A DNA stretch of 64,000 nt from Carboxylicivirga litoralis (GTDB lineage: Bacteria > Bacteroidota > Bacteroidia > Bacteroidales > Marinilabiliaceae), in contig NZ_JAFMVC010000009.1 of assembly GCF_025499605.1 (NCBI RefSeq), forward strand, positions 114,404 through 178,403, read 5' to 3'. Positions 1-9,730 of the stretch are shown here, in pieces. Each line of letters begins with the position of its first letter. Within the stretch, counting starts at the first letter, position 1. The notes under the pieces are model-generated. The model saw only the letters and a list, made by a program, of their open reading frames with translations. It was not told the DNA's origin and searched no databases. Both the position numbers and the translations under genes were made by a program.

Positions 1-336
1 TACCTTCATATAATTTTCCAACATATGAATGGTTTTCATGCGTGTGATTACATACTCTTTAAATTTCTCTTTTGGTGGCAACTCCGAATCAACCACTTTA
101 TTTAATTCTGTGAACAAGATGTCTTTTTCAAGCTCAATAACAGCCTGAAAAATCTCTTCCTTGTTTTTAAAGTAGTAATACAGTGAGCTTTTTCCTTTTC
201 GCAACGCATGGGCAATATCTTCCATGGTTGTTTTTTTGTAGCCAAATTTTGCAAATAGCTCTCTGGCTGCCTCAATAATTGCAACGCGCATTCCGTCACT
301 TGTCGTTTCTGACGGATAAGCAACTCCTATAGTCAT
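1..336 (-). CDS. TetR/AcrR family transcriptional regulator (3' end off window)
   Basis: Only the first 112 codons lie in the window; the gene runs off the left edge. Translation from the ATG at 336 gives a TetR N-terminal DNA-binding domain at residues 16-62, with the helix-turn-helix around FGYKKTTMEDIA and the family hallmark SSLYYYFKNKEEIF. After it begins the variable ligand domain (ELEKDILFTELNKVV), cut off at the edge. An in-frame stop lies upstream of the ATG with no other ATG between. TetR proteins are usually ligand-released repressors; the ligand cannot be inferred. A consensus promoter and an inverted repeat sit directly upstream and suggest autoregulation. Confidence 0.88.
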   Translation of the reverse strand, partial: MTIGVAYPSETTSDGMRVAIIEAARELFAKFGYKKTTMEDIAHALRKGKSSLYYYFKNKEEIFQAVIELEKDILFTELNKVVDSELPPKEKFKEYVITRMKTIHMLENYMKV

Positions 337-351
337 CCCGGTGTTTTTAAT

Positions 352-380
352 AAGTATTTAGTACAAAAATAAAAATACTT
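352..380. promoter_or_regulatory. Inverted repeat around the -7 box, candidate TetR operator
   Basis: AAGTATTT (352-359) and AAATACTT (373-380) form a perfect 8-base inverted repeat with a 13-base spacer. The spacer contains the -7 element of the TetR promoter. A repressor bound here would block its own promoter, as is common for TetR proteins. Binding is inferred from position and symmetry only. Confidence 0.45.
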
Positions 381-394
381 TTTTCGAAATCAAA
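364..394 (-). promoter_or_regulatory. Consensus Bacteroidota promoter of the TetR gene
   Basis: On the minus strand TTTG (391-394) is separated by exactly 19 bases (372-390) from TATTTTTG (364-371). This is a full match to the Bacteroidota sigma factor consensus TTTG-N19-TAnnTTTG. Transcription would start a few bases downstream and give a leader of about 20-25 bases before the ATG at 336. Confidence 0.7.
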
Positions 395-478
395 AGCACA
401 GACCAAATGATTCTAAAATTAAAACTCATATTTACCTGATTATAAATAACCTAAAATCAACTGAACCATTCGGTCGAA

Positions 479-2638
479 TTACTTTTTATCATCAACCAGA
501 GCAAAATCCAATTGCTTTTTCTCCAGGTTGGCATTCGCTATCGATATCTTAAGTTTATCTCCAAGCTGATATTTCCGATTATATTTTCTACCGACTATGC
601 AATAATTATCTTCGTCAAAAGTATAGAAGTCATCGTCCAAATCGCGAATTGGAATCATGCCTTCACACTTATTTTCAATGATTTCAACATACAAGCCCCA
701 TTCGGTTACACCTGAAATCACTCCATCAAACTCTTCTCCCAGGTGGTCCTTCATAAATTCGACCTGCTTGTATTTGATAGAAGCGCGCTCGGCATCGGCA
801 GCTCTTTGTTCCATGTCGGAGCTATGCTCACACATTTCTTCATAAGTTTCTTCATTAACTGAGCGACCACCATCAAGGTAACGTTGCAGCAAACGATGCA
901 CCATCATATCAGGATAACGACGAATAGGCGATGTAAAATGCGAATAGTGCTTAAATGCTAACCCATAGTGTCCTATATTATGCGTTGAATAAACCGCTTT
1001 GGCCATGGTACGAATAGCCAGCGTTTCAATCATATTTTGCTCACCTTTACCCTGCACCTCTGTCAACAAGCGGTTGAGCGATGAACTAACCGACTCTGTT
1101 CCTTTAGGCATGGCCTCGTAACCAAAACGACGAACAAAAGAGGCAAAGTTTTCAAACTTATCAGGATTTGGCACATCATGAATGCGGTAAACAAATGTCT
1201 TCGCTTTTCCTCTGCGTCCCTTATCCAATTCATTATTTCCAATCAATTGCGCTACTTTCTTATTGGCCAGCAACATAAATTCTTCAATCAGCTTATTGGC
1301 ATCTTTCGACTCTTTGAAGTACACACTAAGCGGCTTACCTTTTTCATCAATATTAAATCGCACCTCAACACGTTCAAAACCAACTGAACCTTCAGCAAAG
1401 CGTTTATCGCGCAACTGTTTGGCCAATTTATCCAAGGATAGAATCTCATCTTTCAAATCACCTTCGCCTGTTTCAATGATTTCTTGTGCCTCTTCATAAG
1501 TAAAACGGCGATCGGAATAAATCACTGTTCGTCCAAACCAACTGTTATGAATATTGGCATCATCGTCCATTTCAAACACTGCCGAAAAGCATAGCTTCTC
1601 TTCATGCGGACGAAGCGAACAAATGAAGTTACTTAAGCGCTCTGGTAACATCGGCACAACCCTATCAACCAGGTACACCGAAGTAGCGCGTTCATAAGCC
1701 TCTTTTTCCAATAAGGTTTTTGGTTGTACATAATGCGTTACATCGGCAATGTGCACACCCACTTCCCAACGACCGTTATCCAGCTTCTGAATCGACAAGG
1801 CATCGTCAAAATCTTTCGCATCAACCGGATCAATCGTAAAAGTTGTGACATTCCTAAAATCACGACGTTGCTTAATTTCTTCTTCTGTGATTTCTGCGTT
1901 GATGGTTTCGGCTTCGTCAATGACCTCCTGCGGATAGCGATAAGGCAAATTGAATTCGGCCAGTATGGCATGCATCTCCGTATGATGGTCACCTGCATCA
2001 CCCAATACATCAACAATTTCACCAATTGGATTCTTAGCTCGCTCAGGCCATTCCACAATTCGCGCAATGGCTTTCTGTCCGTCTTTAACACCATTCAGAC
2101 CTTTGGCTGGTATAAAAATATCGTGCGACATCACACGGTCATCTACCACTAAAAAGGCTAATCCACGATTCATTTGCATCACGCCAACAAACGTATCACG
2201 CTTACGTTTTAATATCTCAATAATTTCACCTTCGGGCTGACGATGACGACGACGTGCATGCATAAACACCTTAACATGATCACCATTCAAAGCCTGGTTC
2301 ATATTATTTCGCGGAATAAAAATATCGCCACCTTCATTTTCTTCATCAGGCACAACATATGCTGAACCGGATGCTGTCATATCAACCACTCCTGTTAAGG
2401 TAGAACCCCGACTCAATAATTTATATTTCCCTGCAGCAACTTCAGTCAGATAGCCCGACTCAAATAATTCATTAAGGATTATTTGCACTTTTTGCCGCCC
2501 CGTTTTCTTTCGAACCTCTAAAAGCGATGATACTTGCTTGTAATTAAAAGTGCGTTTAGGGTTATTATAAAACAGGCCTTGTATTAATTGTCTTAGCTCA
2601 TCTGTTCGAGATGGCTTTTTCTTTTTCTTCTTTACCAT
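479..2638 (-). CDS. rnr: Ribonuclease R
   Basis: Processive 3'-5' exoribonuclease of the RNB family, acting on structured RNA in the cytoplasm. The 719 residues start with a lysine-rich tail and a winged-helix domain (about 11-75). Two cold-shock/OB domains follow (80-210), then the RNB catalytic domain from about residue 258 with the metal-binding cluster IDPVDAKDFDDA (269-280), and a C-terminal S1 domain (GEEFDGVISGVTEWGLYVEI). Length fits RNase R rather than RNase II. The start overlaps the stop codon of a short open frame upstream (TGGTAA within ATGGTAAAG). Confidence 0.96.
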   Translation of the reverse strand: MVKKKKKKPSRTDELRQLIQGLFYNNPKRTFNYKQVSSLLEVRKKTGRQKVQIILNELFESGYLTEVAAGKYKLLSRGSTLTGVVDMTASGSAYVVPDEENEGGDIFIPRNNMNQALNGDHVKVFMHARRRHRQPEGEIIEILKRKRDTFVGVMQMNRGLAFLVVDDRVMSHDIFIPAKGLNGVKDGQKAIARIVEWPERAKNPIGEIVDVLGDAGDHHTEMHAILAEFNLPYRYPQEVIDEAETINAEITEEEIKQRRDFRNVTTFTIDPVDAKDFDDALSIQKLDNGRWEVGVHIADVTHYVQPKTLLEKEAYERATSVYLVDRVVPMLPERLSNFICSLRPHEEKLCFSAVFEMDDDANIHNSWFGRTVIYSDRRFTYEEAQEIIETGEGDLKDEILSLDKLAKQLRDKRFAEGSVGFERVEVRFNIDEKGKPLSVYFKESKDANKLIEEFMLLANKKVAQLIGNNELDKGRRGKAKTFVYRIHDVPNPDKFENFASFVRRFGYEAMPKGTESVSSSLNRLLTEVQGKGEQNMIETLAIRTMAKAVYSTHNIGHYGLAFKHYSHFTSPIRRYPDMMVHRLLQRYLDGGRSVNEETYEEMCEHSSDMEQRAADAERASIKYKQVEFMKDHLGEEFDGVISGVTEWGLYVEIIENKCEGMIPIRDLDDDFYTFDEDNYCIVGRKYNRKYQLGDKLKISIANANLEKKQLDFALVDDKK

Positions 2639-2775
2639 TCTATAACTATTTCTGGTTTACGATTCTCAACCTCCAAAACTATTTCGGTATTAGTGGGCTC
2701 GAGAATCATATTACTTCCTGCATCAGAAGCAATACCCAAAGGTATAAAATAAATTGGAGCACAATTCTTTCTAAT
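2632..2775 (-). pseudogene. Possible decayed coding fragment upstream of rnr
   Basis: An open frame of 47 codons runs between a TAA at 2776-2778 and a TAA at 2632-2634 that overlaps the rnr start. The translation (ending VLEVENRKPEIVIEW) has protein-like composition, but its only ATG is 27 codons from the end. The family is not recognised. It may be the C-terminal remnant of a lost gene that was translationally coupled to rnr, or a chance open frame. Confidence 0.3.
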
Positions 2776-2861
2776 TTATGATAACCTTTTGGCATTATTA
2801 TCAGTATAAAAAGTTCTAACAAGTCAATTCGTTAGGCTACTAAACACCCAATATTGTTACA

Positions 2862-3677
2862 ATGCAAAACGTCTTTATTATTATATTACTGACAGTTAGC
2901 TTCAATACAATGGCTCAATCATATGAGCTATATAAAGGAGATACCATTAACTATACCGATATTAACAATCACAAACAAGGATTATGGATTAAATTCAATA
3001 ATTCGGGTGACCAGATTTTAGAACAAGGTGTTTATGCAACCAATAAAAAGTCTGGCTGGTGGATATGTTATTACCCCGATGGGAAGGTGAAGCATAAAAT
3101 TACCTATAAAAATGGTAAAGCCATCGGACCTGCCGAGTTCTATTATGAGAATGGGTTAATATCGGAACAAGGCAACTGGAACATCGATCATTGGAAAGGG
3201 AACTATCGGTTTTACAATAAAAACGGAAGCCTTGCCTACGATTGGAACTACGACGACAAAGGCCAGCGAACAGGGACACAAAAATACTACCACGACAATG
3301 GCACCTTGAAATACACAGGCGAATGGAATGATGGCAAAGCCACTGGTACCCTAAAGATTTTCGATGATACAGGAAAACTTATTACCGAGCGTGTTTACAA
3401 TAATGGTGAGTTTCAGGAAAACAAAGCGATTACTGAAAACATTACTACCAACGAAATAGCTCCGCGACAAGAAGTACCTGAGAGCAAGCATGCCTCTACA
3501 TTTAAAGGAACAGGTAACCACACCGTTTATAACATGCACGGATTAGTTGAGAAGCAAGGATTCTTTGTTAATGGTAAGATTTTCACAGGTAAACACTGCT
3601 TCTACAACGATAGTAAAAAGCTGACAAAAGTGATTCATTACCAAAATGGCAATATCGTAAAAACGGAAGAATTTTAA
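2862..3677 (+). CDS. Exported MORN-like (YwqK-type) repeat protein
   Basis: 271 residues with a signal peptide (MQNVFIIILLTVSFNTMAQS). A series of repeats of about 23 residues follows, of the form G-x-W-x-x-Y-(Y/F)-x-x-(G/N)-x-(L/K) (WWICYYPDGKVK, AEFYYENGLISEQG, QKYYHDNGTLKYTG). This is the MORN_2 variant found in proteins named YwqK-family antitoxins. In Bacteroidota such exported proteins are abundant and of unknown function. No toxin gene is adjacent, so the antitoxin label should not be taken literally. Monocistronic on the plus strand, opposite rnr. Confidence 0.75.
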   Translation: MQNVFIIILLTVSFNTMAQSYELYKGDTINYTDINNHKQGLWIKFNNSGDQILEQGVYATNKKSGWWICYYPDGKVKHKITYKNGKAIGPAEFYYENGLISEQGNWNIDHWKGNYRFYNKNGSLAYDWNYDDKGQRTGTQKYYHDNGTLKYTGEWNDGKATGTLKIFDDTGKLITERVYNNGEFQENKAITENITTNEIAPRQEVPESKHASTFKGTGNHTVYNMHGLVEKQGFFVNGKIFTGKHCFYNDSKKLTKVIHYQNGNIVKTEEF

Positions 3678-3842
3678 ATTTTAAACTCCCAAATAGGAGT
3701 TCGACAAAACCTAAAAAGGTGCAATCCATTAACTTATTTGCAAATATTAACAGTATTAAAGGGTTAAAATAGTGCCCGGGGGTACAAGGATTTTTGTAAT
3801 TTAGCGGCTTGTTAAAAATTCCACAATTAGGTTTGAGCAAGC

Positions 3843-5318
3843 ATGGAAAATAAATTATTTCTATACAACACCCTATCCCGAAAGAAAGAAGAGTTTCAAC
3901 CCATTCACCCCAATCATGTTGGTTTGTACGTATGTGGACCAACAGTTTATGGAGATCCTCACTTGGGACACACGCGTCCGGCCATAACGTTTGATATATT
4001 ATTCAGATACCTAAAACACACCGGCTTTAAAGTACGCTATGTGCGCAATATTACCGATGTTGGCCACCTCGAAAATGATGGCGATACAGGCGAAGATAAA
4101 ATTGCTAAAAAAGCTCGATTGGAAGAATTGGAGCCAATGGAAGTAGTACAACACTACACCAATCGTTATCAATTGTTCATGGACGAGTTAAATGTTCAAC
4201 GACCAAGCATTGAACCACGTGCATCGGGTCATATCATTGAGCAACTGCAGATTGTTGAAGACATCCTCAAAAAAGGACTGGCCTACGAAAGCAATGGATC
4301 GGTTTATTTTGATGTTGAGAAATATAACAAAGAGCATAATTACGGTGCTTTGTCAGGTAGAAATATTGAAGACCTGCTAAGCACCACCCGTGAGTTGGAT
4401 GGTCAGACCGAAAAACGCAACAGCTTTGATTTTGCTTTATGGAAAAAAGCAGCTCCTGAGCACATCATGCGATGGCCGTCTCGTTTTAGCGATGGCTTTC
4501 CGGGTTGGCACCTCGAGTGTTCGGCTATGAGCGCCAAATACCTAGGCACCGAATTTGATATCCATGGTGGTGGTATGGATTTGTTATTCCCACACCACGA
4601 GTGTGAGATTGCTCAGAGTACTGTTTGCAACGGCCATACGCCAGCTCGCTACTGGATGCACAACAACATGATTACTATCGATGGACAAAAGATGGGTAAA
4701 TCATTAGGCAACTTTATTACATTAGAACAACTATTCTCGGGCGAGCACAATAAACTGGAGCAGGCTTACAGTCCGATGACGATACGTTTCTTTATTATGC
4801 AGGCTCACTATCGCAGTACACTTGACTTCTCTAACGAAGCTTTGCAGGCATCACAGAAAGGCATGGAGCGACTGCTTGAAGCGTATGGCAACATGGATAA
4901 ATTAGTTGCTTCTGACGCATCAAGCTATAGTGTTCAGGAGATTAGCGACAAATGTTATGCAGCTTTAAACGACGACCTTAATACGCCTATTTTAATCGCT
5001 CACCTGTTTGATGCAGTGAAAAATATCAACAGTATGTTGGCCGGCAAAGCGACTTTAACTGCTGATGACCTGGAAGCACTAAAGCAGCTAATGAGCAATA
5101 TGGTGGTAGATATTTTAGGATTAACGGTAGAAAGTAATAGTAATGCCGGTGGTAATGATGAATTATTATCAGAATCTATTAACTTGTTGCTGAATTTACG
5201 CGTTGATGCCAAAACCAATAAAGATTGGGCAACCGCCGATAAAATCAGAAATGAACTGCAGGCACTGGGCGTTGAAATTAAAGACACAAAAGACGGCTTC
5301 GAATGGAGCATAAAATAA
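3843..5318 (+). CDS. cysS: Cysteine--tRNA ligase
   Basis: Class I aminoacyl-tRNA synthetase that charges tRNA-Cys. 491 residues, the usual length. Signature [13 protein letters not shown] (31-43) contains the HIGH-type motif, and KMGKS lies at 283-287. Zinc ligands Cys31, Cys226 and, in HHECE, His251 and Glu255 have the same spacing as in E. coli CysRS. The C-terminal anticodon-binding helices are complete. The stop is followed after 4 bases by the M28 peptidase gene, so the two are probably co-transcribed. Confidence 0.97.
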   Translation: MENKLFLYNTLSRKKEEFQPIHPNHVGLYVCGPTVYGDPHLGHTRPAITFDILFRYLKHTGFKVRYVRNITDVGHLENDGDTGEDKIAKKARLEELEPMEVVQHYTNRYQLFMDELNVQRPSIEPRASGHIIEQLQIVEDILKKGLAYESNGSVYFDVEKYNKEHNYGALSGRNIEDLLSTTRELDGQTEKRNSFDFALWKKAAPEHIMRWPSRFSDGFPGWHLECSAMSAKYLGTEFDIHGGGMDLLFPHHECEIAQSTVCNGHTPARYWMHNNMITIDGQKMGKSLGNFITLEQLFSGEHNKLEQAYSPMTIRFFIMQAHYRSTLDFSNEALQASQKGMERLLEAYGNMDKLVASDASSYSVQEISDKCYAALNDDLNTPILIAHLFDAVKNINSMLAGKATLTADDLEALKQLMSNMVVDILGLTVESNSNAGGNDELLSESINLLLNLRVDAKTNKDWATADKIRNELQALGVEIKDTKDGFEWSIK

Positions 5319-5322
5319 TACG

Positions 5323-6360
5323 ATGCAAATAACATTGAAACATACAACAGCAGGTTTGGCAATAGTTGCCAGCCTGCTTTTTTTTGGCTGTAATGCTCAC
5401 AAGTCAGATAAAAAAAGTACAACTACTAAAGCTAAGGTGCAACAAGTAGCCACTCCGGTTTTTAATGCCGATTCAGCTTACCAGTACATCAACAACCAGG
5501 TTGACTTTGGACCTCGCGTGCCCAACACTAAAGAACACACCGCCTGTGCCCAATACCTGGCCAACGAACTAAAGCGCTTTGGTGCCGATGTGATTGTGCA
5601 AGAAGCCGATGTGATAGCATTTGACAACTCGGTATTAAAGGCAAAGAACATTATTGGCCAATACAATACCAACCTAAAAAAACGGGTGCTACTATGTGCT
5701 CACTGGGATACTCGCCCTTTTGCTGATCACGACAGAGATCCTTCAAAAAGGGATTTAGCCATTGACGGTGCCAATGACGGTGCCAGTGGCGTTGGCGTTT
5801 TATTGGAAATAGCCCGACAAATTAATATAACACAGCCTAATGTTGGTATCGACATCATATTCTTTGACGCCGAAGATCATGGTCAGCCCGATCATCGAAA
5901 CTTGCCAGCTATTGAAAACGACTGGTGCCTGGGCTCGCAATACTGGGGTAAAAATCCACATGTAGAAAACTATCGGGCATCATACGGCATCTTATTGGAT
6001 ATGGTAGGGGCACCCAATGCCTCTTTCTACTTCGAAGGCTATTCAATGAGTTTTAACCCGGGTTTAGTGAATTACATCTGGGATATTGCAAGCGAAATTG
6101 GTTACGATTATCATTTTAAGAAAGAAAGAGGACATACTATTACTGACGATCATGTGTATGTTACACAACTACGTAACTTCCCTTGTATTGATATTATTCA
6201 GCAAGTGATGGAAGATCGCTTTGACAAAAACGGCGATTACATCAATCACTCATTTGGCAGTTACTGGCATACGCACAACGACAACATGAGCAACATCGAC
6301 AAAGGCACATTAAAAGCCGTTGGCCAAACAGTTTTAGAGGTGATTTACAGAGAAAACTAA
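5323..6360 (+). CDS. M28 family zinc peptidase / glutaminyl-cyclase-like lipoprotein
   Basis: 345 residues with a lipoprotein signal (LFFGC, Cys23), so anchored in the envelope. The M28 fold is marked by LLCAHWDTRPFADHD, DGANDGASGVGVLLEIAR, FFDAEDHGQ and DDHVYVT, which supply the His/Asp/Glu metal ligands. The WCLGSQYW segment and the ending WHTHNDNMSNIDKGTL match the glutaminyl-peptide cyclotransferase branch of M28, as in secreted QCs of Bacteroidota. Likely role: cyclising N-terminal glutamine of exported proteins, or aminopeptidase activity. It follows cysS by 4 bases. Confidence 0.85.
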   Translation: MQITLKHTTAGLAIVASLLFFGCNAHKSDKKSTTTKAKVQQVATPVFNADSAYQYINNQVDFGPRVPNTKEHTACAQYLANELKRFGADVIVQEADVIAFDNSVLKAKNIIGQYNTNLKKRVLLCAHWDTRPFADHDRDPSKRDLAIDGANDGASGVGVLLEIARQINITQPNVGIDIIFFDAEDHGQPDHRNLPAIENDWCLGSQYWGKNPHVENYRASYGILLDMVGAPNASFYFEGYSMSFNPGLVNYIWDIASEIGYDYHFKKERGHTITDDHVYVTQLRNFPCIDIIQQVMEDRFDKNGDYINHSFGSYWHTHNDNMSNIDKGTLKAVGQTVLEVIYREN

Positions 6361-6484
6361 ATAAACATCCCTCACTTCTTCCGTATTTCTCCCCAAGGGG
6401 AGAATTAATAAGAATGCAATCTTCCTCAAGGGGAAGTCCCATATGGCGATAGGGATTAACATCAAGCTAATTGCTAAATAAAAC
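6361..6484. repeat. Intergenic element with two short hairpins
   Basis: The spacer between the M28 gene and rnhB holds two near-palindromes. CTCCCC-AA-GGGGAG lies near 6389-6402, and CTTCC-tcaagg-GGAAG around 6421-6436. They are bounded by ATCCCT on the left and AGGGAT on the right. G/C-rich hairpins of this kind in an AT-rich spacer resemble dispersed intergenic repeats seen in many Bacteroidota genomes. No second copy is in the window. Confidence 0.4.
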
Positions 6485-7087
6485 ATGCCCAACTTACTTC
6501 CATATTTAAACGAACAACTCATTGAAGCCGGTTGCGACGAAGCCGGTCGTGGTTGTCTGGCTGGCCCGGTGGTAGCTGCAGCCGTCATCTTACCAAAAGA
6601 TTTTAAGCATGAGTTACTTAACGACTCAAAGCAACTTACTGAAAAGCAACGTCAGAAGCTGCGCCCCATCATCGAACAAGAAGCCATAGCCTGGGCAGTT
6701 AGTTTTGTTGACCATAAGGAGATTGATGAAATCAACATATTAAAAGCATCGTATGTAGCCATGCACCGGAGCGTTGATCAACTTAAAACCAAGCCGGAAC
6801 ACCTATTAATAGACGGTAACCGTTTTATACCTTACAAAGGCATTGACCACACCTGTATAATCAAGGGGGATGGCAAGTATCTATCCATTGCAGCAGCCAG
6901 TGTACTGGCCAAAACTCACCGCGATGAATACATGGAAAAGATGCACGAACAATATCCACACTATGCCTGGGACAAAAACAAAGGCTATCCCACTAAAGCT
7001 CACCGGGCGGGCATTAAAGAACATGGCATTTCGCCCATCCACCGCCTTACATTTCGCTTATTAGATGAGCAGTTGAGCTTGTTTTAA
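6485..7087 (+). CDS. rnhB: Ribonuclease HII
   Basis: Endonuclease that cuts RNA in RNA-DNA hybrids and removes misincorporated ribonucleotides. 200 residues, standard for the family. The active-site motif [20 protein letters not shown] includes Asp18 and Glu19; further family blocks are LLIDGNRF and [17 protein letters not shown] cytoplasmic enzyme with no signal peptide. Confidence 0.96.
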   Translation: MPNLLPYLNEQLIEAGCDEAGRGCLAGPVVAAAVILPKDFKHELLNDSKQLTEKQRQKLRPIIEQEAIAWAVSFVDHKEIDEINILKASYVAMHRSVDQLKTKPEHLLIDGNRFIPYKGIDHTCIIKGDGKYLSIAAASVLAKTHRDEYMEKMHEQYPHYAWDKNKGYPTKAHRAGIKEHGISPIHRLTFRLLDEQLSLF

Positions 7088-7428
7088 ATTAAATAATCGA
7101 CACTAGGCTAGCTAATAATATTTAGCAATAATCGCGCTCTGAATAATCTCTAATTAGATTATGATTCTTTAATCACAATACGATATGGCAGCTGATTAGT
7201 CCATTCAAAAAATAAAATTACAAACCCCATATTGCACTCAATACAAACGCTGTTTTAAAACACACCAGCCTTTTCAGCAAAAATTATATCTTTGGCATTC
7301 TGAAAACGATTATAAATCAATAGACTTTGAATGTTGGACGAGCTTTGATTGTTGATAACTGTCCCATTTACAATCACTAATAACAATTAAAATTTGTAAG
7401 CAACTTCAAATCATTAAAGTACAATAGT
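7088..7428. other. Intergenic region, 341 bp, with candidate promoter
   Basis: AT-rich and without a credible gene. It contains a small inverted repeat ATAATCT-CTAATT-AGATTAT near 7143-7162 with no T-run. A perfect -7 type box TATCTTTG lies at 7287-7294, about 135 bases before the first S46 gene, but no TTTG is placed 19 bases before it. Nothing else was seen. Confidence 0.4.
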
Positions 7429-9579
7429 ATGAGAAGAATAGCAGCAATTTTGCTAGTAGCATGCATCGGCTTTGTGCAATTCGCAAAAGCAGATGAAGGT
7501 ATGTGGCTATTGCCACTTATCAACAAATTAAACATTGAGAAGATGCAAGAAATGGGCTTCAAGCTTTCGGCTGAAGAAGTTTATAGCATCAATAATAACA
7601 GCTTAAAAGATGCCATTGTTATTTTTGGTCGTGGCTGTACAGGTGAATTAATTTCTGACCAGGGATTAATTTTAACCAACCATCACTGTGGATATGGTAA
7701 CATTCAGGAATTAAGTTCAGTTGAGCACAACTACCTGAAAGACGGATTCTGGGCCAAGAGCTTAGAAGAAGAATTACCAGCACCAGGCTTATCGGTTACA
7801 TTTTTGAAGTATATGACGGATGTTACTGAGGAAGTTAATGCTGAGCTTAACGACAACATGACTGAAGAAGAGCGAGCAGCTAAAATTAAAGAAGTATCGG
7901 CTAAATTAGTTGAAGCAGCTAAGGAAGGCAATGAGTATCAAATTCGTGTTCAGAGCTATTTCGAAGGCAACCAGTTCTTTTTAATCGCTTACGAAAAATT
8001 TAACGATGTTCGTTTTGTAGGTGCTCCTCCTTCATCCATTGGTAAATTTGGTTTCGACACCGATAACTGGATGTGGCCTCGCCATACTGGTGACTTCAGT
8101 ATGTTCCGTGTATATTGCGGTCCTGATGGAAAACCAGCTGAATATTCAAAAGACAATAAACCTTATAAGCCAGCACATCACTTACCTGTATCATTAAAAG
8201 GTGTGCAGATGGACGATTATGCAATGACCATTGGTTTCCCTGGTAGCACTGAACGTTATTTAACATCTTGGGGTATCGAAGAGCGTATGGACATCGTAAA
8301 CCAGGCTCGCATTAAGCCTCGCGGTGTTAAGCAAGATATCTGGTTAAAAGATATGCGTGCCGACGAAAAAGTAAACATTCAGTATGCGTCTAAATTTGCA
8401 GGTAGCTCAAACTACTGGAAAAATTCGATTGGTATGAACCGCGGTCTGGAGAAATTAAATGTTCTTGGACAAAAGCGCGAGTTAGAGAAAGAATTTACCA
8501 ACTGGGTGAATGCTGATGCTGATAGAAAAGCAAAATATGGCAATGTGTTAGCTGAGCTGGAAAAATCATATGCCGATCGTGCTTCTTTTGTAAAAGCAAC
8601 ATCATTTATTGCCGAGTGCCAGTTACGTGGTGCTGAAGTATTCTACTTTGCTTATAGAGCTAAAACTCTGGAAAAAGCATTAGAAGAAGGTGAGCAGGAG
8701 GCAATTGATAAAGCTGTTGCTGCCCTAAAAGCCGGAGGCGAAAGCTTCTTTAAAGATTACAACCCTGAAACGGATCGTAAAGTGATAGGTGCATTATTAA
8801 AAATGTACAACGATGACATTGATGCTAAATATCACCCATCATTCTATGCTACTATTAACAAGAAATTTAAAGGTGACTTCCAGAAGTTTGCTGATTTCCT
8901 ATTCAACAAATCAGTATTTATGGATGAAGCTCGCTTTAATGCCTTCCTTGAAAAGCCTTCGTTAAAAGTGCTTCAGAAAGACTACGCATTTATTGGTGGT
9001 GTTTCATCAATTGAGAAGTATCGCGAAATCAAAAATATGGAAGCAGAAAGTGCTATTGCTATCCACAAAAACAACCGCCTATTTATTGCCGGTTTATTTG
9101 AAATGCAGCCAGACAAAGTATTCTATCCGGATGCCAACTTCACCATGCGTTTATCATACGGTAAAGTAGGCGACTACGAGCCAAAAGATGGTGTTATTTA
9201 TAAGCACTACACAACTATTGAAGGCATCATGGAAAAAGAAGATCCAGATAACTTCGAGTTTGAAGTGCCTGCTAAATTAAAAGAGCTTTGGAAGAACAAA
9301 GACTACGGACAATATGCTGATGCAGCTGGTTATATGCCTGTTTGTTTTACATCCAATAACGACATTACAGGTGGTAACAGCGGTAGTCCGGTTATCAACG
9401 CCGAAGGTCACTTATTTGGCTTGGCTTTCGATGGTAACTGGGAAGCAATGAGTGGTGATATCGCTTTTGAAACAGAGCTTCAGAAGTGTATCAATGTTGA
9501 CATCCGTTACGTACTTTTCATTATTGACAAGTACGCTGGTGCAACTAACCTGATTAATGAAATGACTTTGGTGAAATAA
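7429..9579 (+). CDS. S46 family serine dipeptidyl-peptidase, DPP7-like (copy 1)
   Basis: Exported peptidase releasing dipeptides from the N-terminus of peptides in the periplasm. 716 residues with a signal peptide (cleavage likely near KADEGMW). Triad positions are in TNHHCGYG (His near 85), HTGDFSMFRVY (Asp) and TGGNSGSP (Ser). The residue 18 places after the serine is Gly (AFDGNWEAM), as in DPP7. DPP11 has Arg there to accept acidic P1 residues, so broad or hydrophobic specificity is predicted. A paralogue follows on the same strand after a terminator. Confidence 0.93.
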   Translation: MRRIAAILLVACIGFVQFAKADEGMWLLPLINKLNIEKMQEMGFKLSAEEVYSINNNSLKDAIVIFGRGCTGELISDQGLILTNHHCGYGNIQELSSVEHNYLKDGFWAKSLEEELPAPGLSVTFLKYMTDVTEEVNAELNDNMTEEERAAKIKEVSAKLVEAAKEGNEYQIRVQSYFEGNQFFLIAYEKFNDVRFVGAPPSSIGKFGFDTDNWMWPRHTGDFSMFRVYCGPDGKPAEYSKDNKPYKPAHHLPVSLKGVQMDDYAMTIGFPGSTERYLTSWGIEERMDIVNQARIKPRGVKQDIWLKDMRADEKVNIQYASKFAGSSNYWKNSIGMNRGLEKLNVLGQKRELEKEFTNWVNADADRKAKYGNVLAELEKSYADRASFVKATSFIAECQLRGAEVFYFAYRAKTLEKALEEGEQEAIDKAVAALKAGGESFFKDYNPETDRKVIGALLKMYNDDIDAKYHPSFYATINKKFKGDFQKFADFLFNKSVFMDEARFNAFLEKPSLKVLQKDYAFIGGVSSIEKYREIKNMEAESAIAIHKNNRLFIAGLFEMQPDKVFYPDANFTMRLSYGKVGDYEPKDGVIYKHYTTIEGIMEKEDPDNFEFEVPAKLKELWKNKDYGQYADAAGYMPVCFTSNNDITGGNSGSPVINAEGHLFGLAFDGNWEAMSGDIAFETELQKCINVDIRYVLFIIDKYAGATNLINEMTLVK

Positions 9580-9601
9580 TCCAGAGCTATAGGATAAAGT
9601 A

Positions 9602-9640
9602 AAAAGAGCTGTTGGAATATTCTGACAGCTCTTTTTTTTG
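9602..9640 (+). terminator. Rho-independent terminator after S46 copy 1
   Basis: AAGAGCTGT (9604-9612) pairs with ACAGCTCTT (9625-9633), followed by an uninterrupted run of T. It separates the two S46 genes into different transcription units. Confidence 0.85.
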
Positions 9641-9730
9641 TTAAAATTGCTTAAAATGGATACTATTCATAGTATTCACCCATATAATCTTGTAGTTTCG
9701 TGCCACTTGAATATTAAGCTAACTAGATAA

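Noticed and set aside
102..323. 73-residue minus-strand open frame at the left edge
   Set aside because: It is a shadow in another frame of the TetR gene, whose correct frame (from 336) gives a clear HTH domain.
1724..2152. 142-residue plus-strand frame inside rnr
   Set aside because: Antisense shadow of a strongly conserved gene, with no recognisable domain.
2862..3677. Antitoxin of a toxin-antitoxin pair
   Set aside because: YwqK-type proteins carry that label in databases, but there is no toxin gene nearby and this protein is exported.
3683..3701. Hairpin AACTCC/GGAGTT after the MORN-like gene
   Set aside because: No T-run follows, so it was not called a terminator.
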